Of a stretch of DNA of 17,116 nucleotides, positions 8,201-14,080 are shown one piece after another (position 1 is the stretch's first letter; the number at the start of each line of letters is the position of its first letter). A program made the position numbers and the translations under genes. A model generated the notes under the pieces. The model did not search any database and was not told the DNA's origin. It saw only the letters and a program-made list of their open reading frames with translations. Origin of the DNA: Clostridiales bacterium (GTDB taxonomy: Bacteria; Bacillota; Desulfitobacteriia; Desulfitobacteriales; Desulfitobacteriaceae). The DNA is taken from contig DAHVVW010000004.1 of assembly GCA_027357125.1 (NCBI GenBank), positions 1-17,116 on the forward strand, in the 5' to 3' direction.

Positions 8201-10879
8201 ACTGTTGCCCGCCTTATTTTCTCAGGAGCGGAAGGATCAGCCGCGCTTCAACTGCGCCGCAAAGGGAAAATTCCTTTCCATTCAGTCCAAGAAAACGCTC
8301 ACGCCCAATCTGCCATGGGTCATAAAACTAAGATTGATACATCCAAGATTAATATCTCCAAGTCAGATATGACCGGGACAGATATGAGCAAGGAGGTTCT
8401 CATTGAGGCGGATACCTTTCGGAGCATAGACGGTACTGAGATGGCAAACAACAGCATTTGGGAACAAGCACAGGGAGAGTTGCTGTTTGCTAACGGTTAC
8501 GGGTCTTTCTCGGCTGATGGCAGAGAATATGTCATTGAACTGCAAGAGGGAAAGCACACCCCATTACCGTGGCTTAATGTCATCGCTAATCCGCAGTTCG
8601 GCTTTCAGGTGTCAGAATCAGGTTCAGGGTATACCTGGGCTCTTAACAGCCGAGAGAATAAGCTTACTCCCTGGTCCAATGACCCCGTCTTGGATGCCCC
8701 GGGAGAAGCAATATTTGTGCGGGATGAAGAGAGCGGCTCTTTCTGGTCGCCTACTCCTGCTCCGGTGCGGAGCCGGGAAAAGTATAAAGTGCGGCACGGA
8801 CAAGGATACTCTGTATTTGAGCATGTGAGCCATGGACTCCAGCAAGAACTCTCGCTCTTTGTGCCTATGGATGCACCGGTAAAAATTGCCCGCCTTAAAC
8901 TGCATAATTCCGGGAGCACAGCGCGCACATACTCTGCATTTTATTATGCGGAATGGGTGCTGGGGGTGGCGCGTGAGCTGACCGCCCCGTATATAATTAC
9001 GGAATATGATGAAGAAATGGGGACTATCTTTGCCCGCAACAGTTATCAGGAGGAATTTGCCGGGCGTACGTCCTTCTTAGCGACATCCGGTGCCAAAGTA
9101 CGTTCTTATACCGGGAATCGGACAGAATTTATCGGGCGCAACCGCAGTTTGGCCAATCCCAAGGGACTGGCTGTGCCTGAACTTGCACTCGCCGTGGGTG
9201 CAGGCTTGGATCCATGTGCGGCTTTACAGGTTGAATTGGCTCTCAAGCCGGGGGAAGAACAGATTGTTTATTTTCTCCTGGGAGAAAGTGAAAACCAAGC
9301 ACGAGCTAAGGAGATTATCAGGTTATATCAAGAACCGCACAGAGTGGAATCCGCATTCAAGTGCGTGTGTGAATTCTGGGACAGCGTCTTAAACACGGTT
9401 CAAGTAGAGACCCCGGATCAGTCGATGAACTTACTCCTAAACCGCTGGCTGCTGTACCAAACCTTAGTCTGCCGTCTCTGGGCCCGGTCCGCTTTCTATC
9501 AAGCAGGAGGAGCGTATGGCTTCAGGGATCAGCTTCAGGATGTCATGGCCTTGGTCATCAGCCGGCCTGATTTGACGCGCGCCCAGATTGTCCAACATGC
9601 CGGGCGTCAGTTTCGTGAAGGGGATGTCCAGCACTGGTGGCATCCGGAACAGGGGAAAGGGATACGGACTAAATTCTCAGATGATCTGCTCTGGCTCCCG
9701 TTTGTGACTGCAGATTACCTTGAACATACCGGGGATTATACTGTGTTGGATGAAGAAGTACCGTTTTTGGAACAGGAACCATTGGGAGAAGAGGAAGATG
9801 AACGCTATGCTATCCCCAGGGTTGCTGCGGAATCAGGCACAATCTATGAGCACTGTGTACGGGCGATTGAACGTAGTCTGCGTTTGGGTGAGCATGGGTT
9901 GCCCTTAATCGGCACTGGGGACTGGAATGACGGCTTTAGCGCGGTAGGACGCAAAGGGAAAGGGGAAAGCGTGTGGCTCGCTTGGTTTTTGGTAATTGTC
10001 TTAAATAGGTTTGCTTCTGTGTGTGAAGCCCGGCAGGACAGGGAACTGGCTGAAAGCTATCGTGACACGGCCCGTGAACTGGTGCAGAATATTGAACGTC
10101 ATGGCTGGGACGGAGGGTGGTACAGGAGAGCGTATTTTGATGATGGCACTCCTATGGGTTCTGCGAATAATGAAGAATGTCAGATTGATGCCATTGCCCA
10201 GTCCTGGGCAGCCCTCTCCGGTCAGGCTAAACCAAGCCGCGTCACAGACGCCATGCTTGCACTTGAACACTACTTGCTCAAAAAAGAGGACGGAATTCTC
10301 CTGCTCCTTACCCCTCCGTTTGATTGTTCGCAGCCTGATCCTGGGTATATCAAGGGGTATGTTCCCGGAGTGAGGGAAAACGGGGGTCAGTATACTCATG
10401 GGGCAATCTGGGCTATTCTAGCGTTCGCGCAGATGGGAGAAGGGGAGAAAGCTTATGATCTTTTCCGCATGCTGAACCCTATTAATCATTCCCGCACGGA
10501 AAGTGAGGCAGGACGCTATAAAACAGAGCCCTATGTAATGGCCGCTGATGTGTATGCAATTCATCCTCATGTGGGCCGTGGAGGGTGGAGTTGGTACACC
10601 GGAGCCGCTGGTTGGATGTACACGGCAGGTCTGGAAGGAATTTTGGGCTTTAAGCTTATAGGAGATAAGCTCACTTTCGAACCGTGTCTGCCACGGCACT
10701 GGCAGGGATACCATTTAACTTACCGTTATAAGACGGCAGTGTATAAGATTGAAGTGGAAAATCTGGACGGGAAGATGACCGGGGTTAAAAAGGTGCTCGC
10801 GGACGGCAAGGAAATTGACAGCACTTTCCTAAACTTAATCGATGATGGGCGCGAGCACTTGGTTAAGTTCATCATGTAG
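2252..10879 (+). CDS. ndvB: Cyclic beta-1,2-glucan synthase (NdvB/ChvB/Cgs family)
   Basis: Multidomain membrane enzyme of 2875 residues that polymerises glucose from UDP-glucose into beta-1,2-glucan, cyclises it and trims its length. Start is ATG with GGAGAG 5 nt upstream. Order: conserved N-terminal region (1-400, with PAAEWFLDNYY and GELWALPIMLRVVLIEN); membrane segments near 404-460; GT84 glycosyltransferase (about 485-785) with D617-S-D619, SHD731 and HRWVRGDWQ (764-772); more membrane segments (about 800-955); glycoamylase-like cyclisation domain (PF10091, GH189) with WGISESGFYAFD around E1388 and QYKAFGIPGLGLKRGL; two GH94-type beta-sandwiches (from about 1555 and 2075); and a GH94 (alpha/alpha)6 barrel (about 2390-2830) with GTGDWNDGF, where D2560 is the likely general acid. 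Length matches Brucella/Agrobacterium enzymes (about 2830-2870). No frame break is seen. Product structure and cellular role in a Gram-positive are not shown by the sequence. Confidence 0.95.
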   Translation: MSLSLTLEDRPLRDIILNRDDLLQHALEIARFHVHTGKGKLSKSLLPRMRANMRFLQEAHAEIADYVERTREMVPAAEWFLDNYYIIKDLRQEILRSLPRRYEKELPPLAAGIYQGFPRVYALMIELIEHTDSQLKREVLKDFINSYQSEIPLSSGELWALPIMLRVVLIENIRRLVEQILYTQNEREAADKWLNPFFNIERDGEQWEEILAKSEPKHEISSAYAERLARCLREWGVDGLPLWRWLDKTADKEDTSIEELAKLERQRQAMCQVSMGYAITSLRFLAEENWPRFFEEVSPVQEILEQDPSGVYGQMDFDSRDGYRHEIEKLARRFGISELKVAREIVERARRASDAGDDGAAAHVGYSVIGRGRPLLERDLEQEWGSIHRFWCQVRRWVRNQPETAYFGGIVFIMLILGYPFLNYALKHGTPATVLLVVLAVIIPLSSLAIPLVNWVVSQLLNPAFFPKLELGQGIGAELRTIVAVPTLLPNVSRVQELLDQLQVHFLANQDPHLHFALLGDFTDAPAKEIPEDQDILQAAIDGIKALNKKHGQDRFFFLHRERQWNPAEGVWMGWERKRGKLLEFNKLLQHEESTSYHVKIGDLAVLPHIRYVITLDSDTQLPRGSARKLIGTIAHPLHKPRLSEDNTRVVEGYAILQPRIGVSIPSAGASFFARVFAGKGGVDPYTTAVSDVYQDLFREGSFTGKGIYDATVFQQVTGAAFPENTILSHDLIEGIYARTALVTDVELVDGYPAKLHAYMRRLHRWVRGDWQILPWLFKPLPVIARWKIFDNLRRSIEAPAHILLIMLAFTVLPGNAWVWVGLVLLNLFWSALLHVLSMIFTRGEMKNELKEILIQGLLLLVFLPYQAYTELDAVIRSLTRHYFTHRKLLEWETAAATDRRLNLSLKTSWRLMWPALAGVLVYFVLTLSFKAAQAWQFMPLAGLWASSPWVAYRISLPILKEQVTLAPDEGLRLRRYARKIWAFFADYVNEQENWLPPDNVQLNPPNGVAHRTSPTNIGLALLANLAARDLGYISVSQMYVRLDNTLSVLERLERWQGHFYNWYDTLKLTPLVPHYVSTVDSGNLVVYLITLKNGLEESLSKPLLTLDLVRGLEDSYTLLKEHLEQDQGEAATVLSSKLRPFAQALEEIISLEGLEPLFWYGLLQKWPATVPDQVGGEVLYWLNQLESMVSAFRLEMEELYPWLAHEQETLPPDVNQELSLLELEVKYRSLSEVESGNIKLGLKKVESLLTQARGLQQRLNTLAQDTDFTPLFDKERQLFSIGYRITDGALDRSYYDLLASEARQASFIAIAKGEIPQSHWFRLGRSMTRVHAQRTLVSWSGTMFEFLMPLLVMRNFEGTLLDETYASVVEVQRHYASEKQVPWGISESGFYAFDAHLNYQYKAFGIPGLGLKRGLKEDLVIAPYASFLALLVSSGEALHNLQSMESKGFGGRYGLYEAIDYTHERVPVERQYRIVQSYMAHHQGMSLLALTNVLTGNNMQRRFHSEAIVQATELILQERLPAKNIFSVTEERSSYVAKKQPTSLDGKNHLTLTGSETAIPVTHFLSNGKYAVMLTNAGSGYSRWKDIAVSRWRSDVTRDNWGMYFYIQNLNSGAVWSATKQPFGEEGDEYKITYAPDRVEFFRKDGNIATRMEIVVSPEDQVEIRRLCLTNHSSHDRILEITSYFEVVLAGMNEDLAHPAFGNLFIQTEFSHQALLASRRPRREDQTRLWLMHTVATEGENIGALQYETDRARFLGRGRNLGGPLALEPNHPLTNTDGAVLDPIMSLRQRVRIKAGQTVKVSFSVGVGESRAEVITLAERYRDAAAVNRAFELTWTQSQMELRHLNLSPAMANLASNVAGQLLYLSPARSEIGEYLIKNQKGQSALWPYAISGDLPVILAVIQESEHLSLVRQLLTLHENWRMKGLKTDLVIVNEDPSGYVESLNDSLRDLVLSGHAHLSSPGGVFLLKKDNLPAEDLTLLYTVARLIFSGAEGSAALQLRRKGKIPFHSVQENAHAQSAMGHKTKIDTSKINISKSDMTGTDMSKEVLIEADTFRSIDGTEMANNSIWEQAQGELLFANGYGSFSADGREYVIELQEGKHTPLPWLNVIANPQFGFQVSESGSGYTWALNSRENKLTPWSNDPVLDAPGEAIFVRDEESGSFWSPTPAPVRSREKYKVRHGQGYSVFEHVSHGLQQELSLFVPMDAPVKIARLKLHNSGSTARTYSAFYYAEWVLGVARELTAPYIITEYDEEMGTIFARNSYQEEFAGRTSFLATSGAKVRSYTGNRTEFIGRNRSLANPKGLAVPELALAVGAGLDPCAALQVELALKPGEEQIVYFLLGESENQARAKEIIRLYQEPHRVESAFKCVCEFWDSVLNTVQVETPDQSMNLLLNRWLLYQTLVCRLWARSAFYQAGGAYGFRDQLQDVMALVISRPDLTRAQIVQHAGRQFREGDVQHWWHPEQGKGIRTKFSDDLLWLPFVTADYLEHTGDYTVLDEEVPFLEQEPLGEEEDERYAIPRVAAESGTIYEHCVRAIERSLRLGEHGLPLIGTGDWNDGFSAVGRKGKGESVWLAWFLVIVLNRFASVCEARQDRELAESYRDTARELVQNIERHGWDGGWYRRAYFDDGTPMGSANNEECQIDAIAQSWAALSGQAKPSRVTDAMLALEHYLLKKEDGILLLLTPPFDCSQPDPGYIKGYVPGVRENGGQYTHGAIWAILAFAQMGEGEKAYDLFRMLNPINHSRTESEAGRYKTEPYVMAADVYAIHPHVGRGGWSWYTGAAGWMYTAGLEGILGFKLIGDKLTFEPCLPRHWQGYHLTYRYKTAVYKIEVENLDGKMTGVKKVLADGKEIDSTFLNLIDDGREHLVKFIM
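8330..8389 (+). repeat. Four tandem 15-bp coding repeats in a glucan synthase linker
   Basis: Five-codon units start at 8330, 8345, 8360 and 8375 and encode KIDTS, KINIS, KSDMT and GTDMS: [K/G]-[I/S/T]-[D/N]-x-[S/T]. The first two DNA copies differ at only 4 of 15 positions. The repeats lie in the hydrophilic linker (residues 2027-2046) before the second GH94-type beta-sandwich, outside recognised catalytic motifs. Confidence 0.75.
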
Positions 10880-10884
10880 TTTGC

Positions 10885-10914
10885 TTGCGGGCATATCCTC
10901 GGCGGTGGTATAAT
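10885..10914 (+). promoter_or_regulatory. Sigma-A-type promoter with extended -10 for the transporter gene
   Basis: -35 TTGCGG (10885-10890), 18-bp spacer, then perfect TATAAT (10909-10914) preceded by TG at 10906-10907 (extended -10). It lies just past the glucan synthase stop and would give a leader of about 115 nt before the ATG at 11039. The leader contains a possible 7-pair stem (10980-10986 with 11001-11007, one wobble) with no T-tract; no riboswitch class is recognised there. Confidence 0.6.
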
Positions 10915-11038
10915 AATATTCGATTTTGACAGTGTACTGCGTAAAAGTCCATTGATTAGCGCTTAACTATAAATAAAGAACCGGCTACATCTGAAAATAA
11001 AGCTGGTCGAAGTGGGTGGAGCTAGGAGAGGAAAGAGG

Positions 11039-12457
11039 ATGTCAGGGTCATTATTACAAAAATCTAACCGCAGAGTATACATACAGCTTGCGTTAGCAGG
11101 GGTTATTTTTATAATAATTACATTTGGGCTTTCTCCAGATTTGTCTTGGTCCTTACGCTCAACTGCGGGCATAACCGCAGCCGCGATTTGGCTTTGGGTG
11201 CTTGAACCGATACCCATGCCTTTGACCGCAGTAATGTATGTGGCCGGGCTTCCTATTCTGGGGGCTGCATCCTTAGAGACTGCCTTGGGCGGGTTTGCCA
11301 GTGGTTCGACTTTTCTGATTATGGCAGGATTCATGATGGCACAAGGGGTTAACAGCACCCTTTTGGGCAAGCGGTTTGCGAATATGACGATTGTGCGTTT
11401 CGGCGGGAGTGTGGGCGGAGTGTTGGCGGGTGTGTTACTTGCGCCGCAATTGCTTAGCATTTTTATCCCGGCAACAGGGGTACGCACCACCTTGCTCTTG
11501 CCTGCGGTCATGGCAGTGATTCAATCCATGGGTCTAAGAAGAAATACGAATACAGCCAAACTTTTAGTTTTAGGACTTTCTTTTGGGACAAGCATTAGTG
11601 GTGTGGGCTTATTACCGGCGGCTATAGCGAATGTGCTCACTGTGGATCTACTGAAAAGTTCATTGGGTCAACACATTTATTATTTTGAATGGTTTAAAAT
11701 GACTTGGCCGGCCTGGCTCTTGATGATTCCGCTAACTTGGCTGATTATGCTCAAAATTTTTCCTCCGGAAGTAAAGGTTTTGGAAATCGGAGAGATAGAG
11801 CAGGAGCTGCGGGGGATGGGAACGTTAAGCAGGGAGGAGAAGAAATGTCTGGGGATATTGACATTAACGGTGCTCCTGTGGATGACCGAGTCTTTTCATC
11901 ATTTGCCAACGGCTGTTCCTGCGTTGTTGGCCGTTGTGCTGATGGGACTGCCAGGGATAGGAGTGGCCAGTTGGGAAAAGCTTAAAGAGATCGATTGGGG
12001 CACTGTGCTCCTGATGGGTGCCACGCTCTCCCTAGCCTCCGCCATTAATAAATCCGGTGCAGCTGAATTATTGGCCGGGAAATTATTAGCTTTTCCGGGA
12101 GTTGAAGCAGGGCTTTCCCTGCCGCTTCTTACGGTGGGCATCTTAGCGCTTTTGACACATGTTTATCATTTAGGCGTATCGAATGTATCCACGGTAGTTC
12201 TGACCCTTACCCCAGTGATCTTGCAGATCGCCCTTAAACTCGGGATAAACCCCCTGTTGGCAGCTGTAACTATTAATATCTCTGCAATGCTTGGGTTCTT
12301 ACTGGTAGTGGAAACATTACCTGGAGTTATTACGTATGCCACCGGCGTTTACTCTCCCCAAGATTTGATGAAAGTTGGCTTCTGGCTTACTTTGGCTTCA
12401 ATCATTGTGGTTATCTTAACTGCGATGCTGTGGTGGCCTTTAATCGGGCTTAGCTGA
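11039..12457 (+). CDS. DASS/SLC13-family anion transporter (di/tricarboxylate or sulfate type)
   Basis: Polytopic inner-membrane carrier of 472 residues, close to the usual 450-500 for the divalent anion:Na+ symporter family. Start is ATG at 11039 with AGGAGAGG (11024-11031) 7 nt upstream; an in-frame GTG at 11012 would put that Shine-Dalgarno inside the gene and is less likely. Roughly 10-12 hydrophobic segments cover the whole length, with a polar stretch around 11780-11850. The family signature is two inverted halves each with an SNT-like motif: IFIPATGVRTT near 11458-11490 and LGVSNVSTVV near 12172-12200; the N-terminal WLWVLEPIPMPLTA segment is also typical. Both motifs depart from the canonical SNT, so the substrate cannot be assigned. 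The M24 peptidase gene follows after 42 nt with no terminator between, so the two are probably one operon. Confidence 0.85.
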   Translation: MSGSLLQKSNRRVYIQLALAGVIFIIITFGLSPDLSWSLRSTAGITAAAIWLWVLEPIPMPLTAVMYVAGLPILGAASLETALGGFASGSTFLIMAGFMMAQGVNSTLLGKRFANMTIVRFGGSVGGVLAGVLLAPQLLSIFIPATGVRTTLLLPAVMAVIQSMGLRRNTNTAKLLVLGLSFGTSISGVGLLPAAIANVLTVDLLKSSLGQHIYYFEWFKMTWPAWLLMIPLTWLIMLKIFPPEVKVLEIGEIEQELRGMGTLSREEKKCLGILTLTVLLWMTESFHHLPTAVPALLAVVLMGLPGIGVASWEKLKEIDWGTVLLMGATLSLASAINKSGAAELLAGKLLAFPGVEAGLSLPLLTVGILALLTHVYHLGVSNVSTVVLTLTPVILQIALKLGINPLLAAVTINISAMLGFLLVVETLPGVITYATGVYSPQDLMKVGFWLTLASIIVVILTAMLWWPLIGLS

Positions 12458-12499
12458 TTTCGCGGAGCAAGAGTTTTTTACCTGACTTTTAATGAAAGG

Positions 12500-13684
12500 A
12501 TGAGGAGATTGTTCACACCTTCGGTAGAAGAACTGGAAAAACGCCTGAAAATTCTGCAAGATAACTTGCAGAAAGAAGAAATTACGGGTGCCTTAATCTT
12601 GTCCAATGTAAATTTGTATTATTATTCCGGTTTAATTGAACCGGCCTGTTTCTTTGTCCCAGCAACGGGATATGCAGTCTATTTAACCCGTAAACGCGGA
12701 CCTTTGCCGACAGATTTGCCGTGGCCGGTGCGCAGATTTAAGCGGTGGGGCGATATCATCGAAGTGCTGCAAGAATTCAATTACCCTGCTCCCGGAATGT
12801 TGGGGCTCGAGTATGAGAAAATACCGGCTAGTGTGTATTTAAAGCTTAAGGAAATAGGTTTGGAATTCTCGGATGTTACGCTCCTGATTAGGAACCAGCG
12901 CGCAGTGAAATCCAAATGGGAAATATCTGTTTTACGGGAGACAGCCGTCAGAGACAAAGTTTTGTGGGAGATGGTTCCGGAACTCTTACAGAAGGCCAAG
13001 ACCGACCATGAATTGGCCGGGATGTTTGAAGGGGAGGCCAGGCGTCGGGGACATGCGGGAATTCTCCGTTTGCATGGATTCAACCAGGAGATGTCATTAA
13101 CTTGTATCTTGGTCGATGAAAAAGGGAATGTTCCCAGTTCATATGATGCTCCTTTATCCGGAGCAGGGGTGAGCCCGGCTTTTCCGTTTGGACCGTCAGG
13201 TGCCAAGCTTGAGCAAGGAAAACCGATATTGATTGATTTTGGCGGTTGTTATTTCGGATATGTCGTTGACCAGACAAGAATTTTTATGTTTAATACTGTC
13301 CCGCCTGAAGTGAAAAAAGCGTATGATACGGCCGTTCATATCCTTAAAGATTTGGAGAAAATGGCTAAACCCGGAGTAGTATGTGGCGAGCTTTATGACC
13401 ATGCGCACAAGATCGCGTCAGAGTCGGGGATTCCAGGATTCATGGGTTCTCACGGGGGAGTCTCTTTTATTGGACATGGGGTAGGGTTGGAGATTGACGA
13501 ACTTCCGGTTCTGGCTCGCGGGTCACAGCAACGGTTGCAAGCAGGCATGGTATTGGCTATCGAACCTAAGTTTACCCTACCAGGCATTGGAGCGGTAGGG
13601 CTTGAGACTTCGTATGAGGTAACACAGAATGGTCTCGTCAGTTTATCTACCCTTACGGATGAGCTGGTAGTAGTTGAGAAGTAA
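12500..13684 (+). CDS. M24-family metallopeptidase (Xaa-Pro aminopeptidase-like)
   Basis: Predicted cytosolic two-domain protein of 394 residues: creatinase-type N-terminal domain (about 10-135) and pita-bread M24 domain (about 140-390). All five metal ligands are present with normal spacing: D246 and D257 (IDFGGCYFGYVVD), H326 (GHGVG), E355 (AIEPKF), E369 (GLETSYE). Two positions that are usually His in prolidases differ: F230 (AFPFGPS, where ALPHA is typical) and D333 (GLEIDELP, where GLEVHE is typical). This points to a divergent M24 branch with uncertain substrate; X-Pro peptide cleavage is the default guess. Start choice is weak: the ATG at 12500 has only GAAAGG directly against it, and TTG at 12509 has AGGAG almost touching. 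It lies in the same frame as the upstream transporter gene, separated by one TGA. Confidence 0.85.
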   Translation: MRRLFTPSVEELEKRLKILQDNLQKEEITGALILSNVNLYYYSGLIEPACFFVPATGYAVYLTRKRGPLPTDLPWPVRRFKRWGDIIEVLQEFNYPAPGMLGLEYEKIPASVYLKLKEIGLEFSDVTLLIRNQRAVKSKWEISVLRETAVRDKVLWEMVPELLQKAKTDHELAGMFEGEARRRGHAGILRLHGFNQEMSLTCILVDEKGNVPSSYDAPLSGAGVSPAFPFGPSGAKLEQGKPILIDFGGCYFGYVVDQTRIFMFNTVPPEVKKAYDTAVHILKDLEKMAKPGVVCGELYDHAHKIASESGIPGFMGSHGGVSFIGHGVGLEIDELPVLARGSQQRLQAGMVLAIEPKFTLPGIGAVGLETSYEVTQNGLVSLSTLTDELVVVEK

Positions 13685-13689
13685 GTAGT

Positions 13690-13721
13690 GCTTGTAATAT
13701 GTTTGAACATTTTATACAAGC
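13690..13721 (+). terminator. Stem-loop after the peptidase gene, possible weak terminator
   Basis: GCTTGTA (13690-13696) pairs with TACAAGC (13715-13721), and an inner ATGT/ACAT helix (13699-13702 with 13707-13710) closes a TTGA loop. It starts 5 nt past the stop codon. No T-tract follows, so it could instead act in mRNA 3'-end stability or as a protein-binding dyad. Confidence 0.4.
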
Positions 13722-13769
13722 GGTATTATAGAAAAATGTTGTTGACAGAACATGGTCAGGCATTCAGTA

Positions 13770-13822
13770 AAAAAGATTATGTGAAAAAGATTATTGACAG
13801 AATCTGTCCTGCCTGCTAAACT
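13770..13822 (+). promoter_or_regulatory. Promoter of the riboswitch-controlled homocysteine operon
   Basis: Perfect -35 TTGACA (13794-13799), 17-bp spacer and -10 TAAACT (13817-13822) preceded by TG at 13814-13815 (extended -10). Transcription would start near 13829, about 24 nt before the riboswitch. An 11-bp direct repeat AAAAAGATTAT (13770-13780 and 13784-13794, 14 bp apart) abuts the -35 and may serve as an A-rich UP element. The spacer contains a perfect dyad, GACAGA-A-TCTGTC (13796-13808). Confidence 0.75.
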
Positions 13823-13852
13823 TTAATTTATCAATTTCATATTTATATGATA

Positions 13853-13986
13853 CTCTTATCCGGAGTGGTGGAGGGACTGGCCCAATGAAACCCGGCAACC
13901 CGCTCTGTAGCGAGGCTATTAGTATAGTCAAGCTGCAAAGCACGGTGCTAATTCCTGCAGGAGAAATTTCTTCTGACAGATAAGAG
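13853..13986 (+). ncRNA. SAM-I (S-box) riboswitch aptamer
   Basis: Binds S-adenosylmethionine in the leader of the homocysteine operon. Conserved core elements are in order: P1 5' strand CTCTTATC (13853-13860), GGTGGAGGGACTGGCCC in the kink-turn/P2 region, ATGAAACCCGGCAACC, GGTGCTAATTCC, and the P1 3' strand GATAAGAG (13979-13986), which pairs perfectly over 8 bp with the 5' strand. These blocks are the diagnostic S-box sequence. The P3 region is somewhat long. The expression platform follows immediately. Confidence 0.96.
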
Positions 13987-14022
13987 GAGCGGCAAAGTGT
14001 ATTTGCATGCCTCTTCTGTCAG
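13973..14022 (+). promoter_or_regulatory. Antiterminator helix of the SAM riboswitch
   Basis: CTGACAG (13973-13979) pairs with CTGTCAG (14016-14022) and AAGAGG (13982-13987) with CCTCTT (14010-14015), a 13-pair helix with a 2-nt bulge. It uses the P1 3' strand and the 5' arm of the terminator, so it excludes both. It should form when SAM is low, allowing read-through into the operon. Confidence 0.85.
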
Positions 14023-14037
14023 GGAAGGGGCTTCTTT
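14009..14037 (+). terminator. SAM-dependent attenuator terminator
   Basis: GCCTCTTC (14009-14016) pairs with GAAGGGGC (14024-14031) over 8 bp with one wobble and a 7-nt loop, followed by TTCTTT (14032-14037). When SAM stabilises P1, the antiterminator cannot form and this hairpin should stop transcription 44 nt before the first start codon. The T-tract is short and interrupted, so termination may be partial. Confidence 0.85.
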
Positions 14038-14080
14038 AATGTCCGGGAGAGTATAACAGGATGGAGGGGAGACTGTAATT

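Noticed and set aside
8330..8389. CRISPR-like or mobile-element repeat
   Set aside because: Units are contiguous, 15 bp and in frame within an intact gene, with no spacers, target-site duplications or terminal inverted repeats.
10926..10931. Perfect TTGACA as a -35 box for the transporter gene
   Set aside because: No acceptable -10 lies 16-19 bp downstream (CCATTG/CATTGA); the TG-extended TATAAT at 10909 is the better promoter.
10963..11511. 182-codon reverse-strand open frame over the transporter start
   Set aside because: Its Pro/Ala/Ser-rich translation mirrors membrane-protein codons on the plus strand, and it overlaps a strong promoter, a ribosome binding site and a conserved transporter.
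13742..13747. First TTGACA as a second promoter for the homocysteine operon
   Set aside because: The sequence at -10 spacing is CAGTAA, with no TATAAT-like match. The copy at 13794 has a proper extended -10.
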